Below, piece by piece: positions 48,689-57,278 of a DNA stretch of 64,000 nt. Made by a program: the position numbers and the translations under genes. Position 1 is the stretch's first letter. Each line of letters starts with the position of its first letter. A model generated the notes under the pieces. That model saw nothing but the letters and a program-made list of their open reading frames with translations. It did no database searches and was not told where the DNA came from. Source of the DNA: Hohaiivirga grylli (GTDB taxonomy: Bacteria; Pseudomonadota; Alphaproteobacteria; Rhizobiales; Beijerinckiaceae); contig NZ_JBBYXI010000001.1 of NCBI RefSeq assembly GCF_039655745.1, positions 372,001 through 436,000 on the forward strand, read 5' to 3'.

Positions 48689-49798
48689 ATGAGTTTATAT
48701 CGTCTGATCCAGCTGTGCTTTACTCTTCTACTGGTCGGATTGGTTTATTCTTCCGCGCAGGCGTCAGAAGGGGAAACGGCTCATTTTCCAGCTCTCCAGA
48801 CAGAAACCGCCCGGCTTGAAATTCATGCTGCGACCGACACGGTTGCAATGGAACCATTGATCAGGGATTTCCAGAAAACAGCGCCGGATATTGCAATCGA
48901 TTTTGTTGAATATGTTACTAATGATTTACAGGATAAGGCTGAGATTACCTGTCAGAACAAGGCAGTTATTGGTGATCTGCTGATCTCATCTGCCATTGAT
49001 CAACTCGTTAAGCTGGCAAATGATGGTTGCGCTCTTGCCCATGTCTCAGCAGAAACAAAACGGGTTGAAGATTGGGCAAATTGGCGAAACGAGATTTATG
49101 GTTTCACTTTTGAGCCTATTGTCTTTGTGTACAATGCGCACCTGGTGCCACCTGATGATGTCCCACGGACACATGCTGCACTGGCAGACCTCCTCAGACA
49201 ACGGATAGACTATTACCGGGGGCGAATTGGTACCTATGATATCCGCGTGTCGGGTGTTGGATATCAATTGGCTTTTGAAGATACGCGCCAGCCATCATCC
49301 ATTCACGGGCGGCTGATTGAAAGCATGAGCCGTGCAGAGGTTAAAGTACATTGCTGTACGAATAGCTCCCTTGATGAAGTCGCCAGTGGTCGCTTGTATA
49401 TTGGCTATAATATTATTGGTTCATATGCCTATGCGGCTTCTTTGAAGAACCCTGATCTTAAAGTCGTTGTGCCGCGCGATTATGCACTTATTCTGAGCCG
49501 TGGCGCACTTATTCCGAAAACCTCGAAACAGCCAGCGCTTGCAGCCCGGTTCATTGATTATCTTTTGTCAGAACGTGGGCAGGAGGTCGCGCGTCGTGAA
49601 GCTTTCTTCTTCCATAAAGATGCTAATCTGCCCGAAGGGGTGGATGGCCCAAAGACTTTGGAAGAATCTGGTATCTCACGGCCAATTCGTATCGGCCCGG
49701 CTTTGCTGGCTATGCAGGATGAGGCCCAGCGGCGACGGTTTATTGCAGACTGGAGCCGATTGATGATTGATATCAAGCACCCAACAGCTGCACCCTAA
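48689..49798 (+). CDS. Periplasmic binding protein, probable sensor partner (PgtC-like)
   Basis: 369 residues from ATG 48689 (TTG 48683 is an alternative), with a signal peptide ending near SAQA-SEG. It is a paralogue of the importer's own binding protein encoded at 42450: shared blocks include SSAIDQLVKLA/TSAMDQTVKLA, FEPIVFVYN/IEPIGMIYN, RIGTYD...SGVGY/RVGTFD...SGVGF and YNIIGSYAYA/FNLIGSYAFD. Unlike that protein, the mature part has four cysteines (ITC, DGC, HCC). It follows the kinase by 21 bases and has no permease of its own, like Salmonella PgtC. I infer that it presents ligand to the kinase rather than serving import. Confidence 0.82.
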   Translation: MSLYRLIQLCFTLLLVGLVYSSAQASEGETAHFPALQTETARLEIHAATDTVAMEPLIRDFQKTAPDIAIDFVEYVTNDLQDKAEITCQNKAVIGDLLISSAIDQLVKLANDGCALAHVSAETKRVEDWANWRNEIYGFTFEPIVFVYNAHLVPPDDVPRTHAALADLLRQRIDYYRGRIGTYDIRVSGVGYQLAFEDTRQPSSIHGRLIESMSRAEVKVHCCTNSSLDEVASGRLYIGYNIIGSYAYAASLKNPDLKVVVPRDYALILSRGALIPKTSKQPALAARFIDYLLSERGQEVARREAFFFHKDANLPEGVDGPKTLEESGISRPIRIGPALLAMQDEAQRRRFIADWSRLMIDIKHPTAAP

Positions 49799-50011
49799 AA
49801 CTTATATTTCCCGGGTAATCACTCATACTCTCCAACGGCTTCGGCTAAAGCACTAGACAGGAATTCTTGACGCTGTTCCCTATGGTGTCCAAGGATACCG
49901 CTTCAGGACACAAAGGCCTGAGTATACGAACCTATGGTTTGTATACGCATAATCTGGCGATGCCCGAAATTATTCGGGCACGTTAAAAACAAAAAATATA
50001 GGGAGGGACGT
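49799..50011 (+). promoter_or_regulatory. Structured leader before the SsuABC-type importer
   Basis: Two strong dyads stand here. GTATACGAACC/GGTTTGTATAC (49922-49946, 3-base centre, one G-T pair) looks like a GntR-type operator or an RNA hairpin. TGCCCGAA/TTCGGGCA (49961-49980, 4-base loop) is perfect and lies 31 bases before the ATG. Shorter pairings (GTGTCC/GGACAC, TCAGG/CCTGA) overlap upstream. No TPP or guanidine riboswitch core could be recognised. GGGAGGGA (50001-50008) is the ribosome site. Confidence 0.5.
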
Positions 50012-50989
50012 ATGTCTCGTATTCTTTCACAGCTTCTGGCGCTGGCCGTTGCTTCATGTGCAATGATCTCATCTGCTCATGCCGAAGATCTGGTTCGTCT
50101 GGGAAATCTCAAGTTCGCCCATTATGGTGCAATTTCATATATGAAAGAGATTGCTCCAAAATATAACCTCAAGATTGATGAGCGCATGTTTGCGAAGGGG
50201 ATTGACATTACGCCTGCGATTGTCTCAGGCCAGATAGATATCGCAGCAAGTGCTGTTGATGCGGCCATTGCAGGGCGTGCTCAGGGTGTGCCGACTTTCG
50301 TAGTGGCTGGCTTTGCTGAAGGCGGTGCGCGTATTGTTGTCGGCAAAAACAGCAATATCAAAAGCATCTCAGAGTTTAAGGGCAAGAAAGTTGGTGTGGC
50401 CCGTGGTGGTGCGCACGAGCTTTTGCTGTTCGCCGAACTGAATAAGTACAATCTCACCTGGTCAGATAAGCCGGGCAAGGATGTCCAGATTGTCTATATG
50501 GCTTTTGCTGATCTAAATCAGGCATTGAATGCCGGTGATATTGATGCCATGGCCCAGTCTGAACCACAGGCCAGCCAGGCAATCAGTCAGGGTTTTGGTG
50601 TTGAGTTGCTCAAGCCTTATGACACAGAACTCGGTATGCCAGTTCGCGCTCTGGTAATGACTGAAGAGATGTACAAGAACAAACCGGATGTTGCGAAACG
50701 CGTACTGCAGCTGTTTGTTGAAGCAACCAAGACATTCATTGAAAACCCGGCACTGGCCGAGAAATACGTTCGTGAGCAAATGTTCAAGGGGCAGATTACA
50801 TCGCAGGATTATAAAGACGCGATTGGCAACTCTCCGTTCACCTACAACATCACGGTTGAGCACGTACAGAAAACAACCGACCTGATGCAGAAGTACAATG
50901 TTGGTCGTATGGCTAACCCACCTGTTGCCAAAGACTGGGTCAAGCTTGATCAGCTTGAAGCTGCCAAAGCTGCAATCGGTGCGAAGTAA
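50012..50989 (+). CDS. ABC importer binding protein, SsuA/NMT1-like
   Basis: 325 residues from ATG 50012 with GGGAGGGA just upstream. Signal peptide to SAHA-EDL. The mature protein is an NMT1/SsuA-type binding protein: ITPAIVSGQIDIAASAVDAAIAG, then FKGKKVGVARGG and QALNAGDIDAMAQSEP. Family members bind sulfonates, nitrate, bicarbonate, pyrimidine precursors or similar small anions; the ligand cannot be told from the sequence. First gene of a three-gene importer. Confidence 0.85.
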   Translation: MSRILSQLLALAVASCAMISSAHAEDLVRLGNLKFAHYGAISYMKEIAPKYNLKIDERMFAKGIDITPAIVSGQIDIAASAVDAAIAGRAQGVPTFVVAGFAEGGARIVVGKNSNIKSISEFKGKKVGVARGGAHELLLFAELNKYNLTWSDKPGKDVQIVYMAFADLNQALNAGDIDAMAQSEPQASQAISQGFGVELLKPYDTELGMPVRALVMTEEMYKNKPDVAKRVLQLFVEATKTFIENPALAEKYVREQMFKGQITSQDYKDAIGNSPFTYNITVEHVQKTTDLMQKYNVGRMANPPVAKDWVKLDQLEAAKAAIGAK

Positions 50990-50995
50990 TCCGCA

Positions 50996-51826
50996 ATGTT
51001 TCAAACGTCTAGCTTTAAAGCGCTCTCTTCAATCAAGGGAGCCATTGTTCCTGTCATAGTACTTGTTCTATGGCAGGGACTGTCGTCATTCGGATTTGTG
51101 AAGCCAACAATCTTGCCTTCTCCAATTGCAGTTGTCCTGCGCTGGTTCGAATATCTGCTCCCTCATGCGTCTTATGATCCAGCTCAGGGCAGTTGGCTGA
51201 CATGGGCATTTTCAGGAGAGCTCCCTCATGATGCATGGGCAAGTTTATATCGTGTCATCGTTGGCTTTGCGATTGGTGGTGTCTTGGCTTTGCCATTAGG
51301 GCTTTGGATGGGTGCAAGCAAACTTGCCAATGATCTTATGAACCCGCTCATTCAGTTCCTGCGTCCCATTCCGCCCATTGCCTATATTCCTCTGGCAATG
51401 TTGTGGTTTGGGCTTGGAAACCCTCCGGCCTTCTTCCTGATTAGTATTGGCGCCTTCTTTCCAATTCTGATTAACACGATTGCAGGTGTGCGAAATGTTG
51501 ACAGCATCTATATCCGTGCCGCCCAAAACCTGGGCGCAAACCAGATGACCATGTTTCGACGTGTCGTGCTGCCTGCTGCAACGCCTTACATCCTGACAGG
51601 AATGCGCGTTGGTATGGGCACGGCTTTCATCTGCGTGATTGTTGCTGAAATGATCGCCGTTAACAGTGGTGTCGGTTACCGTATTCTGGAAGCCCGTGAG
51701 TACATGTGGTCTGACAAAGTGATCGCGGGTATGATTACCATTGGTTTTCTGGGGTTGATGATTGACCTGTTTATGGACCGTCTGAACCGGCGCCTGTTGC
51801 GTTGGCATCGCGGTATCGGCAGCTAG
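50996..51826 (+). CDS. ABC importer permease, SsuC/TauC/NrtB-like
   Basis: 276 residues, about six membrane segments. The EAA loop is AAQNLGANQMTMFRRVVLP (~residue 178), followed by PYILTGMRVGMGTAF. It starts 6 bases after the binding-protein stop and is followed by the ATPase gene after 9 bases with a strong GGAGGAAGAA. Two copies would form the channel. Confidence 0.9.
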   Translation: MFQTSSFKALSSIKGAIVPVIVLVLWQGLSSFGFVKPTILPSPIAVVLRWFEYLLPHASYDPAQGSWLTWAFSGELPHDAWASLYRVIVGFAIGGVLALPLGLWMGASKLANDLMNPLIQFLRPIPPIAYIPLAMLWFGLGNPPAFFLISIGAFFPILINTIAGVRNVDSIYIRAAQNLGANQMTMFRRVVLPAATPYILTGMRVGMGTAFICVIVAEMIAVNSGVGYRILEAREYMWSDKVIAGMITIGFLGLMIDLFMDRLNRRLLRWHRGIGS

Positions 51827-51835
51827 GAGGAAGAA

Positions 51836-52657
51836 ATGGAAATGTCTATGACCTCTGTCGCAGGTACGCATGAAATCAAGGTTCTGGGTGTCAACAAGGT
51901 TTTCGGTGATGCTGAAACGGGTGTTGTTGCTCTGAAAGATATTGATCTGACGATCCAGCATGGTGAGTTTGTCTGTCTTCTGGGGCCATCAGGCTGCGGT
52001 AAGTCGACACTTCTCAATGCCGTTGCCGGGTTCTCTCTGCCATCTACCGGGGATATTCTGGTTAAGGATGTTTCGGTAACAAAGCCGGGTCCGGATCGTG
52101 GCATGGTCTTTCAGGAATATGCCCTGTTTCCATGGATGGATGTTGCCAAAAACATTGGTTTTGGGCTTGAAATCAAGGGAACGCCGCAAGCTGAACGTGA
52201 GGCGATCGTTGAACGTCTCATGCAGAAGCTGGGCTTAAGCGATTTCCGTAATCGTTTTCCGAAAGACCTTTCTGGCGGTATGCGTCAACGCGTTGCTATT
52301 GCCCGCGTTCTTGCCCTTGATCCACCGATCATGCTGATGGATGAACCGTTCGGGGCACTGGATGCCCTGACGCGTCGCTCGTTACAGGATGAGCTTCTGC
52401 GGATATGGGAAGAAGAACGCAAGACGATCATCTTTGTAACGCACTCAATCGAAGAAGCGATTTATCTGGGCTCCCGGGTTGTTGTCCTGACTTACCGCCC
52501 GGGCACGGTTAAAACCGATATCACTATTGATATCCCCCGCCCCAGAGATACAAGTTCAGCCGCTTTCAATGATATGAAACGTAAACTGGGCGCGCTTGTG
52601 ATGGAAGAGCATCAGCGCTTTTCTGAGGATGAGCGACGTGGTGGAACGTTTGACTAA
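51836..52657 (+). CDS. ABC importer ATPase, SsuB/TauB-like
   Basis: 273 residues. Walker A GPSGCGKSTLL, Q-loop VFQEYALFPW, signature LSGGMRQRVAIAR, Walker B IMLMDEPFGALDALTR and switch His in THSIEEA are present. Length and the C-terminal DITIDIPRPRD match the nitrate/sulfonate/taurine group. A 10-bp hairpin just after its stop ends the operon. Confidence 0.9.
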   Translation: MEMSMTSVAGTHEIKVLGVNKVFGDAETGVVALKDIDLTIQHGEFVCLLGPSGCGKSTLLNAVAGFSLPSTGDILVKDVSVTKPGPDRGMVFQEYALFPWMDVAKNIGFGLEIKGTPQAEREAIVERLMQKLGLSDFRNRFPKDLSGGMRQRVAIARVLALDPPIMLMDEPFGALDALTRRSLQDELLRIWEEERKTIIFVTHSIEEAIYLGSRVVVLTYRPGTVKTDITIDIPRPRDTSSAAFNDMKRKLGALVMEEHQRFSEDERRGGTFD

Positions 52658-52667
52658 ATAAAGAAAT

Positions 52668-52695
52668 ATGAGGCTGCACCCTTAGGCAGCCTCAT
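52668..52695 (+). terminator. Hairpin terminator of the SsuABC-type operon
   Basis: ATGAGGCTGC/GCAGCCTCAT form a perfect 10-bp stem with an 8-base loop, 10 bases after the ATPase stop. It lacks a T-run but is otherwise terminator-like. Confidence 0.6.
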
Positions 52696-52795
52696 ATACT
52701 GCCTCATTAAGTATTTTGAATAAAAAGCAACCTTACCTATTGCAAATCTTGGCAACGTAAGAGAACGTAGCAAAGAGTTTAAAAGAGGGAATAGG

Positions 52796-53596
52796 ATGCG
52801 ACTTGTCGTTGTTGGCTCTTCGGGGCGCATGGGGCGTATGCTTATCAAAGCAATTGCTGAAACAGAGGATTGTACTCTGGTTGGGGCAATAGAGCATGAA
52901 CACTCACCATTTGTCGGGCAGGATGCCGGGGCGCTTGCCGGATTGCCTGCACCACTTGGTATCCCGTTGAGCACCGACCCTCTGCCATTGTTTGCAAATT
53001 GTGATGGTGTTATTGACTTTACGGCCCCGGCTGCAACATTGGGCTATGCCGAACTGGCCGCGCAGGCTCGTATCGTTCATGTCATTGGCACAACGGGTCT
53101 GACAGAACCGGACTTCGAAAAGCTGCGCGCAGCTGCGCGGCATGCCCGTATCGTTCAGTCCGGAAATATGTCTCTTGGCGTCAATCTGTTGGCGGGCCTT
53201 GTCAAAAAGGCCGCAGCAACACTCGGTGCTGATTTCGATATCGAAATTCTGGAAATGCATCACCGTATGAAAGTTGATGCACCATCCGGTACGGCTTTGC
53301 TTCTGGGTGAAGCAGCAGCTGAGGGCCGAGAAATCTCTCTTAAAGAACATTCTGTTCGTGTTCGTGACGGACACACGGGGGCTCGTGAACGTGGCTCTAT
53401 CGGGTTTGCAACCTTGCGTGGTGGTACGGTTATCGGAGACCACAGTGTTATCTTTGCCGGGGCTTCTGAGCGCCTTGAATTGGTTCACCGTGCAGAAGAT
53501 CGTGGGATTTTCGCAAGTGGTGCCATAAAGGCAGCCCAATGGGCCTTTAAGCAAAAGCCCGGTTATTACACCATGACGGACGTTCTGGGCCTGTAA
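52796..53596 (+). CDS. dapB: 4-hydroxy-tetrahydrodipicolinate reductase
   Basis: 266 residues. NAD(P)-binding VVGSSGRMGRML at the N-terminus, the catalytic block EMHHRMKVDAPSGTA (His-His and Lys) near residue 155 and the C-terminal RAEDRGIFASGAIKAA are intact. It makes tetrahydrodipicolinate for lysine and diaminopimelate synthesis. GAGGGA precedes ATG 52796. The following gpmA gene is 128 bases away, an order also seen in Brucella and its relatives. Confidence 0.96.
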   Translation: MRLVVVGSSGRMGRMLIKAIAETEDCTLVGAIEHEHSPFVGQDAGALAGLPAPLGIPLSTDPLPLFANCDGVIDFTAPAATLGYAELAAQARIVHVIGTTGLTEPDFEKLRAAARHARIVQSGNMSLGVNLLAGLVKKAAATLGADFDIEILEMHHRMKVDAPSGTALLLGEAAAEGREISLKEHSVRVRDGHTGARERGSIGFATLRGGTVIGDHSVIFAGASERLELVHRAEDRGIFASGAIKAAQWAFKQKPGYYTMTDVLGL

Positions 53597-53724
53597 TTGT
53601 CATTTGCATGCGTCACTAAATCCTCTTGGCGTAAAGCCTCGGTGCGCATCTAGATAAACATGGATTCGTCAGCGTCTCTCAGAGGGGCTGGCTATCTTAA
53701 CCAAGTAAGCTACGGAGAAGACCA

Positions 53725-54345
53725 ATGGATCGCCTTCTTGTTCTCGCCCGCCATGGACAGAGTGACTGGAATCTCAAAAACCTTTTTACTGGTTGGAAAA
53801 ACGTTGAGCTCACAGATCTCGGTGTTCAGGAAGCTCGTGCAGCCGGACAGCGTCTGAAGCAGAGGGGTATCGGTTTTGATGTTGTCTTCACATCTGACCT
53901 GATGCGCGCCCAGAAAACTTGCCAGCTTATTCTGGAAGAACTAGGCCAGACCAATATTGAAGTTATTCATGATCAGGCCTTGAATGAGCGCGACTATGGT
54001 GACCTGACAGGTCTGAACAAGGATGATGCGCGTCAGCGTTGGGGTGAGGAGCAGGTTCACATCTGGCGCCGTTCTTATGATGTTGCCCCTCCCGGTGGTG
54101 AAAGCCTGAAGGATACGGTTGCTCGTGCGCTTCCATATTACGTCACCAATATCCTTCCACGCGTTATGCAGGGGCAGCGCGTTCTGGTTGCGGCCCATGG
54201 CAACTCACTGCGTGCGTTGATCATGGTTCTTGACCGTCTGAACTCCCAGACAATTCCAGGTGTTGAGCTCTCTACAGGTGTTCCGCTGGTTTATAAGCTG
54301 GATGCAGACACAAGCGTTATCGAGAAGACTATTCTCGAAGCGTAA
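53725..54345 (+). CDS. gpmA: 2,3-bisphosphoglycerate-dependent phosphoglycerate mutase
   Basis: 206 residues. The phospho-histidine motif RHGQSDWN (residues ~10-17), TSDLMRAQKTC, ALNERDYGDLTG and the second catalytic histidine in AAHGNSLRA are all there. The short length (about 206 versus 250 in E. coli) is normal for alphaproteobacterial dPGM. It interconverts 3- and 2-phosphoglycerate in glycolysis. GGAGAAG is its ribosome site. Confidence 0.95.
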   Translation: MDRLLVLARHGQSDWNLKNLFTGWKNVELTDLGVQEARAAGQRLKQRGIGFDVVFTSDLMRAQKTCQLILEELGQTNIEVIHDQALNERDYGDLTGLNKDDARQRWGEEQVHIWRRSYDVAPPGGESLKDTVARALPYYVTNILPRVMQGQRVLVAAHGNSLRALIMVLDRLNSQTIPGVELSTGVPLVYKLDADTSVIEKTILEA

Positions 54346-54359
54346 GTTTTAAAGCAGAT

Positions 54360-54983
54360 ATGGCCGCTCTTACTCTTGCTCCGGGCTTGGTTTATTACCC
54401 GGATTACCTTGATCAGCAGGCTCAGCAGAGCCTGCTGGATGATATTCGAGATATTGTCAGGCAGGCCCCCCTTTTTACACCCTCTATGCCTAAAACGGGG
54501 AAGCCCTTCTCTGTCCGTATGAGTAATTGTGGTCCTTTGGGCTGGGTATCTGACGTTCAGGGCTATCGCTACCAGCCAGACCATCCAGTGACCCATAACC
54601 CGTGGCCACCGATGCCCGCACGTTTACTTGCGGCCTGGCGTGAATTAAGCGGCTTCGCGGCAGACCCGGATGCCTGCTTGATCAACTATTATGCTTCAGA
54701 TGCCCGTATGGGCTTACATCAGGATAAAGATGAGGCAGAGTTTTCTGCCCCGATTGTGTCACTATCATTTGGGGCAACTGCCCTGTTTCGTTACGGTCTG
54801 ACAGAAGATAAACCATCGCCTACCAAGTCTGTCAGGTTACGCTCAGGTGATGCAATTGTCTTTGGTGGACCATTCCGACTTGTCTATCATGGCATAGATC
54901 GGCTGTTTCCTGGCACATCTACGCTTGTTCCCTCTGATGGGCGGATTAATCTGACACTTCGAAAAGTAACGGCTGTTGCCTGA
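54360..54983 (+). CDS. alkB: AlkB-type 2-oxoglutarate/Fe(II) DNA dioxygenase
   Basis: 207 residues. Fe(II) ligands are in HQDKDE (His-x-Asp, about residue 120) and YHGID (second His, ~179); the 2-oxoglutarate-binding arginine and base-recognition Arg are in RINLTLRK at the C-terminus. NYYASDARMGLHQDKDE and LSFGATALFRYG match AlkB. It oxidatively removes methyl groups from 1-methyladenine and 3-methylcytosine. It follows gpmA by 14 bases, so it may share its transcript. It is intact while the Ada/MGMT gene at 36.3 kb is broken. Confidence 0.9.
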   Translation: MAALTLAPGLVYYPDYLDQQAQQSLLDDIRDIVRQAPLFTPSMPKTGKPFSVRMSNCGPLGWVSDVQGYRYQPDHPVTHNPWPPMPARLLAAWRELSGFAADPDACLINYYASDARMGLHQDKDEAEFSAPIVSLSFGATALFRYGLTEDKPSPTKSVRLRSGDAIVFGGPFRLVYHGIDRLFPGTSTLVPSDGRINLTLRKVTAVA

Positions 54984-55140
54984 GTAAAATTTATTCTGGA
55001 TATCGAAATTTATTTTCCGGAATTATGCATGGCTTAGTATTTGATTCACTCTCTGTGGTTAACTGTAGAGGTGTTTGATTGTCTTGGCATTGCCATATTT
55101 GGTTGTCATGAGCAAAATGTCGTTGTGAGGAAAGCGCCCG

Positions 55141-56076
55141 ATGATCCGTTGGCTCATAGTTTCTGTTTTGTTGGTTTTGTCTTCGGTCGCTTCTGCTGAA
55201 GCCGTTTATCCGGCAGGTTCCCGTATTGGTCTCCAGCCTCCAGGAGAAATGCAGCTTTCAAATCGTTTCTCAGGTTTTGAGAATGAAGAGCTGCAGACGT
55301 CCATCACGTTTGTTGAATTGCCTGCAACAGCGTATAGTCAGGCCATGTCTGATCTGACAAAGGCTGGTTTGAAACGTCAGGGCCTGCGTGAAAATGTTCG
55401 GCAAAATTTCAAGGTTAATGGTGAGGATGCGTTGCTGGTTGGTGGTCAGCAGACCGTCAGTGGTCAGAAAATCCGCAAATGGATTGTGGTGTTGGGCGAC
55501 AGCACAATGACAGGCTTCGTGATTGCACAAGCACCGGTCGATAAAAAGGGCTTCTCGGATGCCGATATGATTGCGGCTTTGAAAACGGTCGCTTTACGGG
55601 CCCCGCTCAGCTTGCAGCAGCAGGCAGAGTCATTGCCATTTACGATTGGAGATCTGGCAGGTTTTCGGATTGTCCGTGTTATCAGTGGTAACTCGATTAT
55701 TCTGACGGAAGGTCCGAAGGATAATAATCTGGATGGTGAACAGCCGGTCATTGTTATCGGTGTCTCTATGGGTGCGCCCGCGGCTGACCCTAATGCACGT
55801 GACAGTTTTGCCAGAGAGCTTCTTGCTTCAAGTCAGAACTTACGGAATATCTTTTATGAAAGATCAGAGAATTTTCGCTTCAAGGGTGATGACTGGCACG
55901 AGATTGTAGCCCGTGCCGTTGATACCCTGTCTGCCCGACAGGTGACGGTATTGCAGTCTATCCGTTTTCGTGGCGGTGGTTATATCCGTATGCTGGCTAT
56001 GGTTAAATCTGAGAACCGTACAGGAACGCTTAGCCGCTTTCTGACACTGATCAATAGTGTTGAGTTCAAAGAATAG
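55141..56076 (+). CDS. Exported protein of unknown function upstream of an RND pump
   Basis: 311 residues, not recognised. A clear signal peptide (MIRWLIVSVLLVLSSVASAEA) starts it. The mature part is free of cysteine and membrane segments. The start ATG has no strong ribosome site but the signal peptide fixes it. It lies 32 bases upstream of the RND adaptor gene in the same direction, so it probably forms one operon with the pump; it is far too short and lacks the repeats of an outer-membrane factor of the TolC type. Confidence 0.7.
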   Translation: MIRWLIVSVLLVLSSVASAEAVYPAGSRIGLQPPGEMQLSNRFSGFENEELQTSITFVELPATAYSQAMSDLTKAGLKRQGLRENVRQNFKVNGEDALLVGGQQTVSGQKIRKWIVVLGDSTMTGFVIAQAPVDKKGFSDADMIAALKTVALRAPLSLQQQAESLPFTIGDLAGFRIVRVISGNSIILTEGPKDNNLDGEQPVIVIGVSMGAPAADPNARDSFARELLASSQNLRNIFYERSENFRFKGDDWHEIVARAVDTLSARQVTVLQSIRFRGGGYIRMLAMVKSENRTGTLSRFLTLINSVEFKE

Positions 56077-56108
56077 CTAAACCACTTTCTATTATGAAAG
56101 GAGAGCCG

Positions 56109-57278
56109 GTGCTTCGGTTCGGTAAAAAGATACAAAAAAAACGATCGATTGTTGTTGGCTCCATTCTACTTCTTATTGTCGGATTTCTTATCGTTAGAAG
56201 CTGGTCCGGGCACAAGGAGGCAGAACCGGTGCCTGCACCGCTTGTAACAGTTGTGCGGGCAGAAGTACGTGATCTTGTTGAGAGCACGAGCGTTACCGGT
56301 ACATTAGTCCCCTTTGAGGAGATATTGGTTACGCCAGAAGTTGATGGTTACAGCGTGGTTGAGGTCTTGGTGGATGAAGGCGCCGAGATCAAGAAAGGTC
56401 AGGTTCTGGCCCGCCTGTCCCGCGGAATTCTGGAAGCCCAGATAGCACAGCTCGACGCTACAATCGAACAGGCTAAAAATCAGATTGTTCAGGCTGAGGC
56501 CTCTGATATTGAAGCACAGAAAGCCTTACAGCGAACAATCGCCCTCAGTAAAAGCGGCAATACAACGGATGCGCAGCTGGAACAACGACAATCAGCCGCC
56601 CGTGCCGCAGAAGGACGTCTGGCTGCTGCCCGTAATGGTTTGGCAATTGCAGAAGCGCAGCGTGCAGAGACTGCGGTCAAACTGGATAATACAGATATCA
56701 AGGCCCCAGAGGCTGGCATTATCAGCCGTAAGACGGCGCGTGTCGGTGCGGTCGTTTCTTCTGCCAATGAGCCTCTGTTCCGGATTATCGCCAATGGGCA
56801 GATTGAGCTTGAAGCGGATGTCCCTGAAACACAGCTTTTAAGTTTCCGGGAGGGGGCTTCCGCTCTTATTAGCATTGATGACAAACATCAGCTGCATGGG
56901 ACAGTTCGCCTGGTTTATCCGGAAGTTGATCGCAAAACGCGGCTGGGTAAGGTACGCATTGCCGTTGAAAGCAATCAGGGCTTGCATATTGGAGCTTTCG
57001 CGTCTGCAACCGTTGAACTGGCGCGTCAGAAAGGTATTGCTGTACCGATGACTGCCGTAATTTATGGTGTTGATGGTACAACCCTACAGGTTATTAAAGA
57101 CAATAAGATTGAAACGCGAAATACCAAAACGGGTATCAGTGGTGAGGGTTTCATACAGATTCTTGAAAACCTTACAGAAGGTGAGATCGTTGTTGCCCGT
57201 TCCGGCAGTTTCTTACAGGACGGCGATCAGGTTCGTGTGTTTGATCCGGCTTCAAATGCATCCGGGAAGGAACCTTGA
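56109..57278 (+). CDS. RND efflux periplasmic adaptor
   Basis: 389 residues from GTG 56109, which has AAAGGAGAG at good spacing; ATG 56094 lies on top of that ribosome site and would add five residues. One N-terminal membrane anchor (~16-33), lipoyl halves (VVEVLVDEGAEIKKGQVLARL and NTDIKAPEAGIISRK), a short helical hairpin (~105-170), and beta-barrel and membrane-proximal domains. It belongs to the MexA/MdtA group. Its stop overlaps the permease start by one base. Confidence 0.9.
   Translation: MLRFGKKIQKKRSIVVGSILLLIVGFLIVRSWSGHKEAEPVPAPLVTVVRAEVRDLVESTSVTGTLVPFEEILVTPEVDGYSVVEVLVDEGAEIKKGQVLARLSRGILEAQIAQLDATIEQAKNQIVQAEASDIEAQKALQRTIALSKSGNTTDAQLEQRQSAARAAEGRLAAARNGLAIAEAQRAETAVKLDNTDIKAPEAGIISRKTARVGAVVSSANEPLFRIIANGQIELEADVPETQLLSFREGASALISIDDKHQLHGTVRLVYPEVDRKTRLGKVRIAVESNQGLHIGAFASATVELARQKGIAVPMTAVIYGVDGTTLQVIKDNKIETRNTKTGISGEGFIQILENLTEGEIVVARSGSFLQDGDQVRVFDPASNASGKEP

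Noticed and set aside
49799..50011. TPP or guanidine riboswitch upstream of the SsuABC-type importer
   Set aside because: I looked for the conserved cores (CTGAGA with GAACCTGAT; or GGGATAAAAGCCCGG) and found neither; only the two dyads remain.
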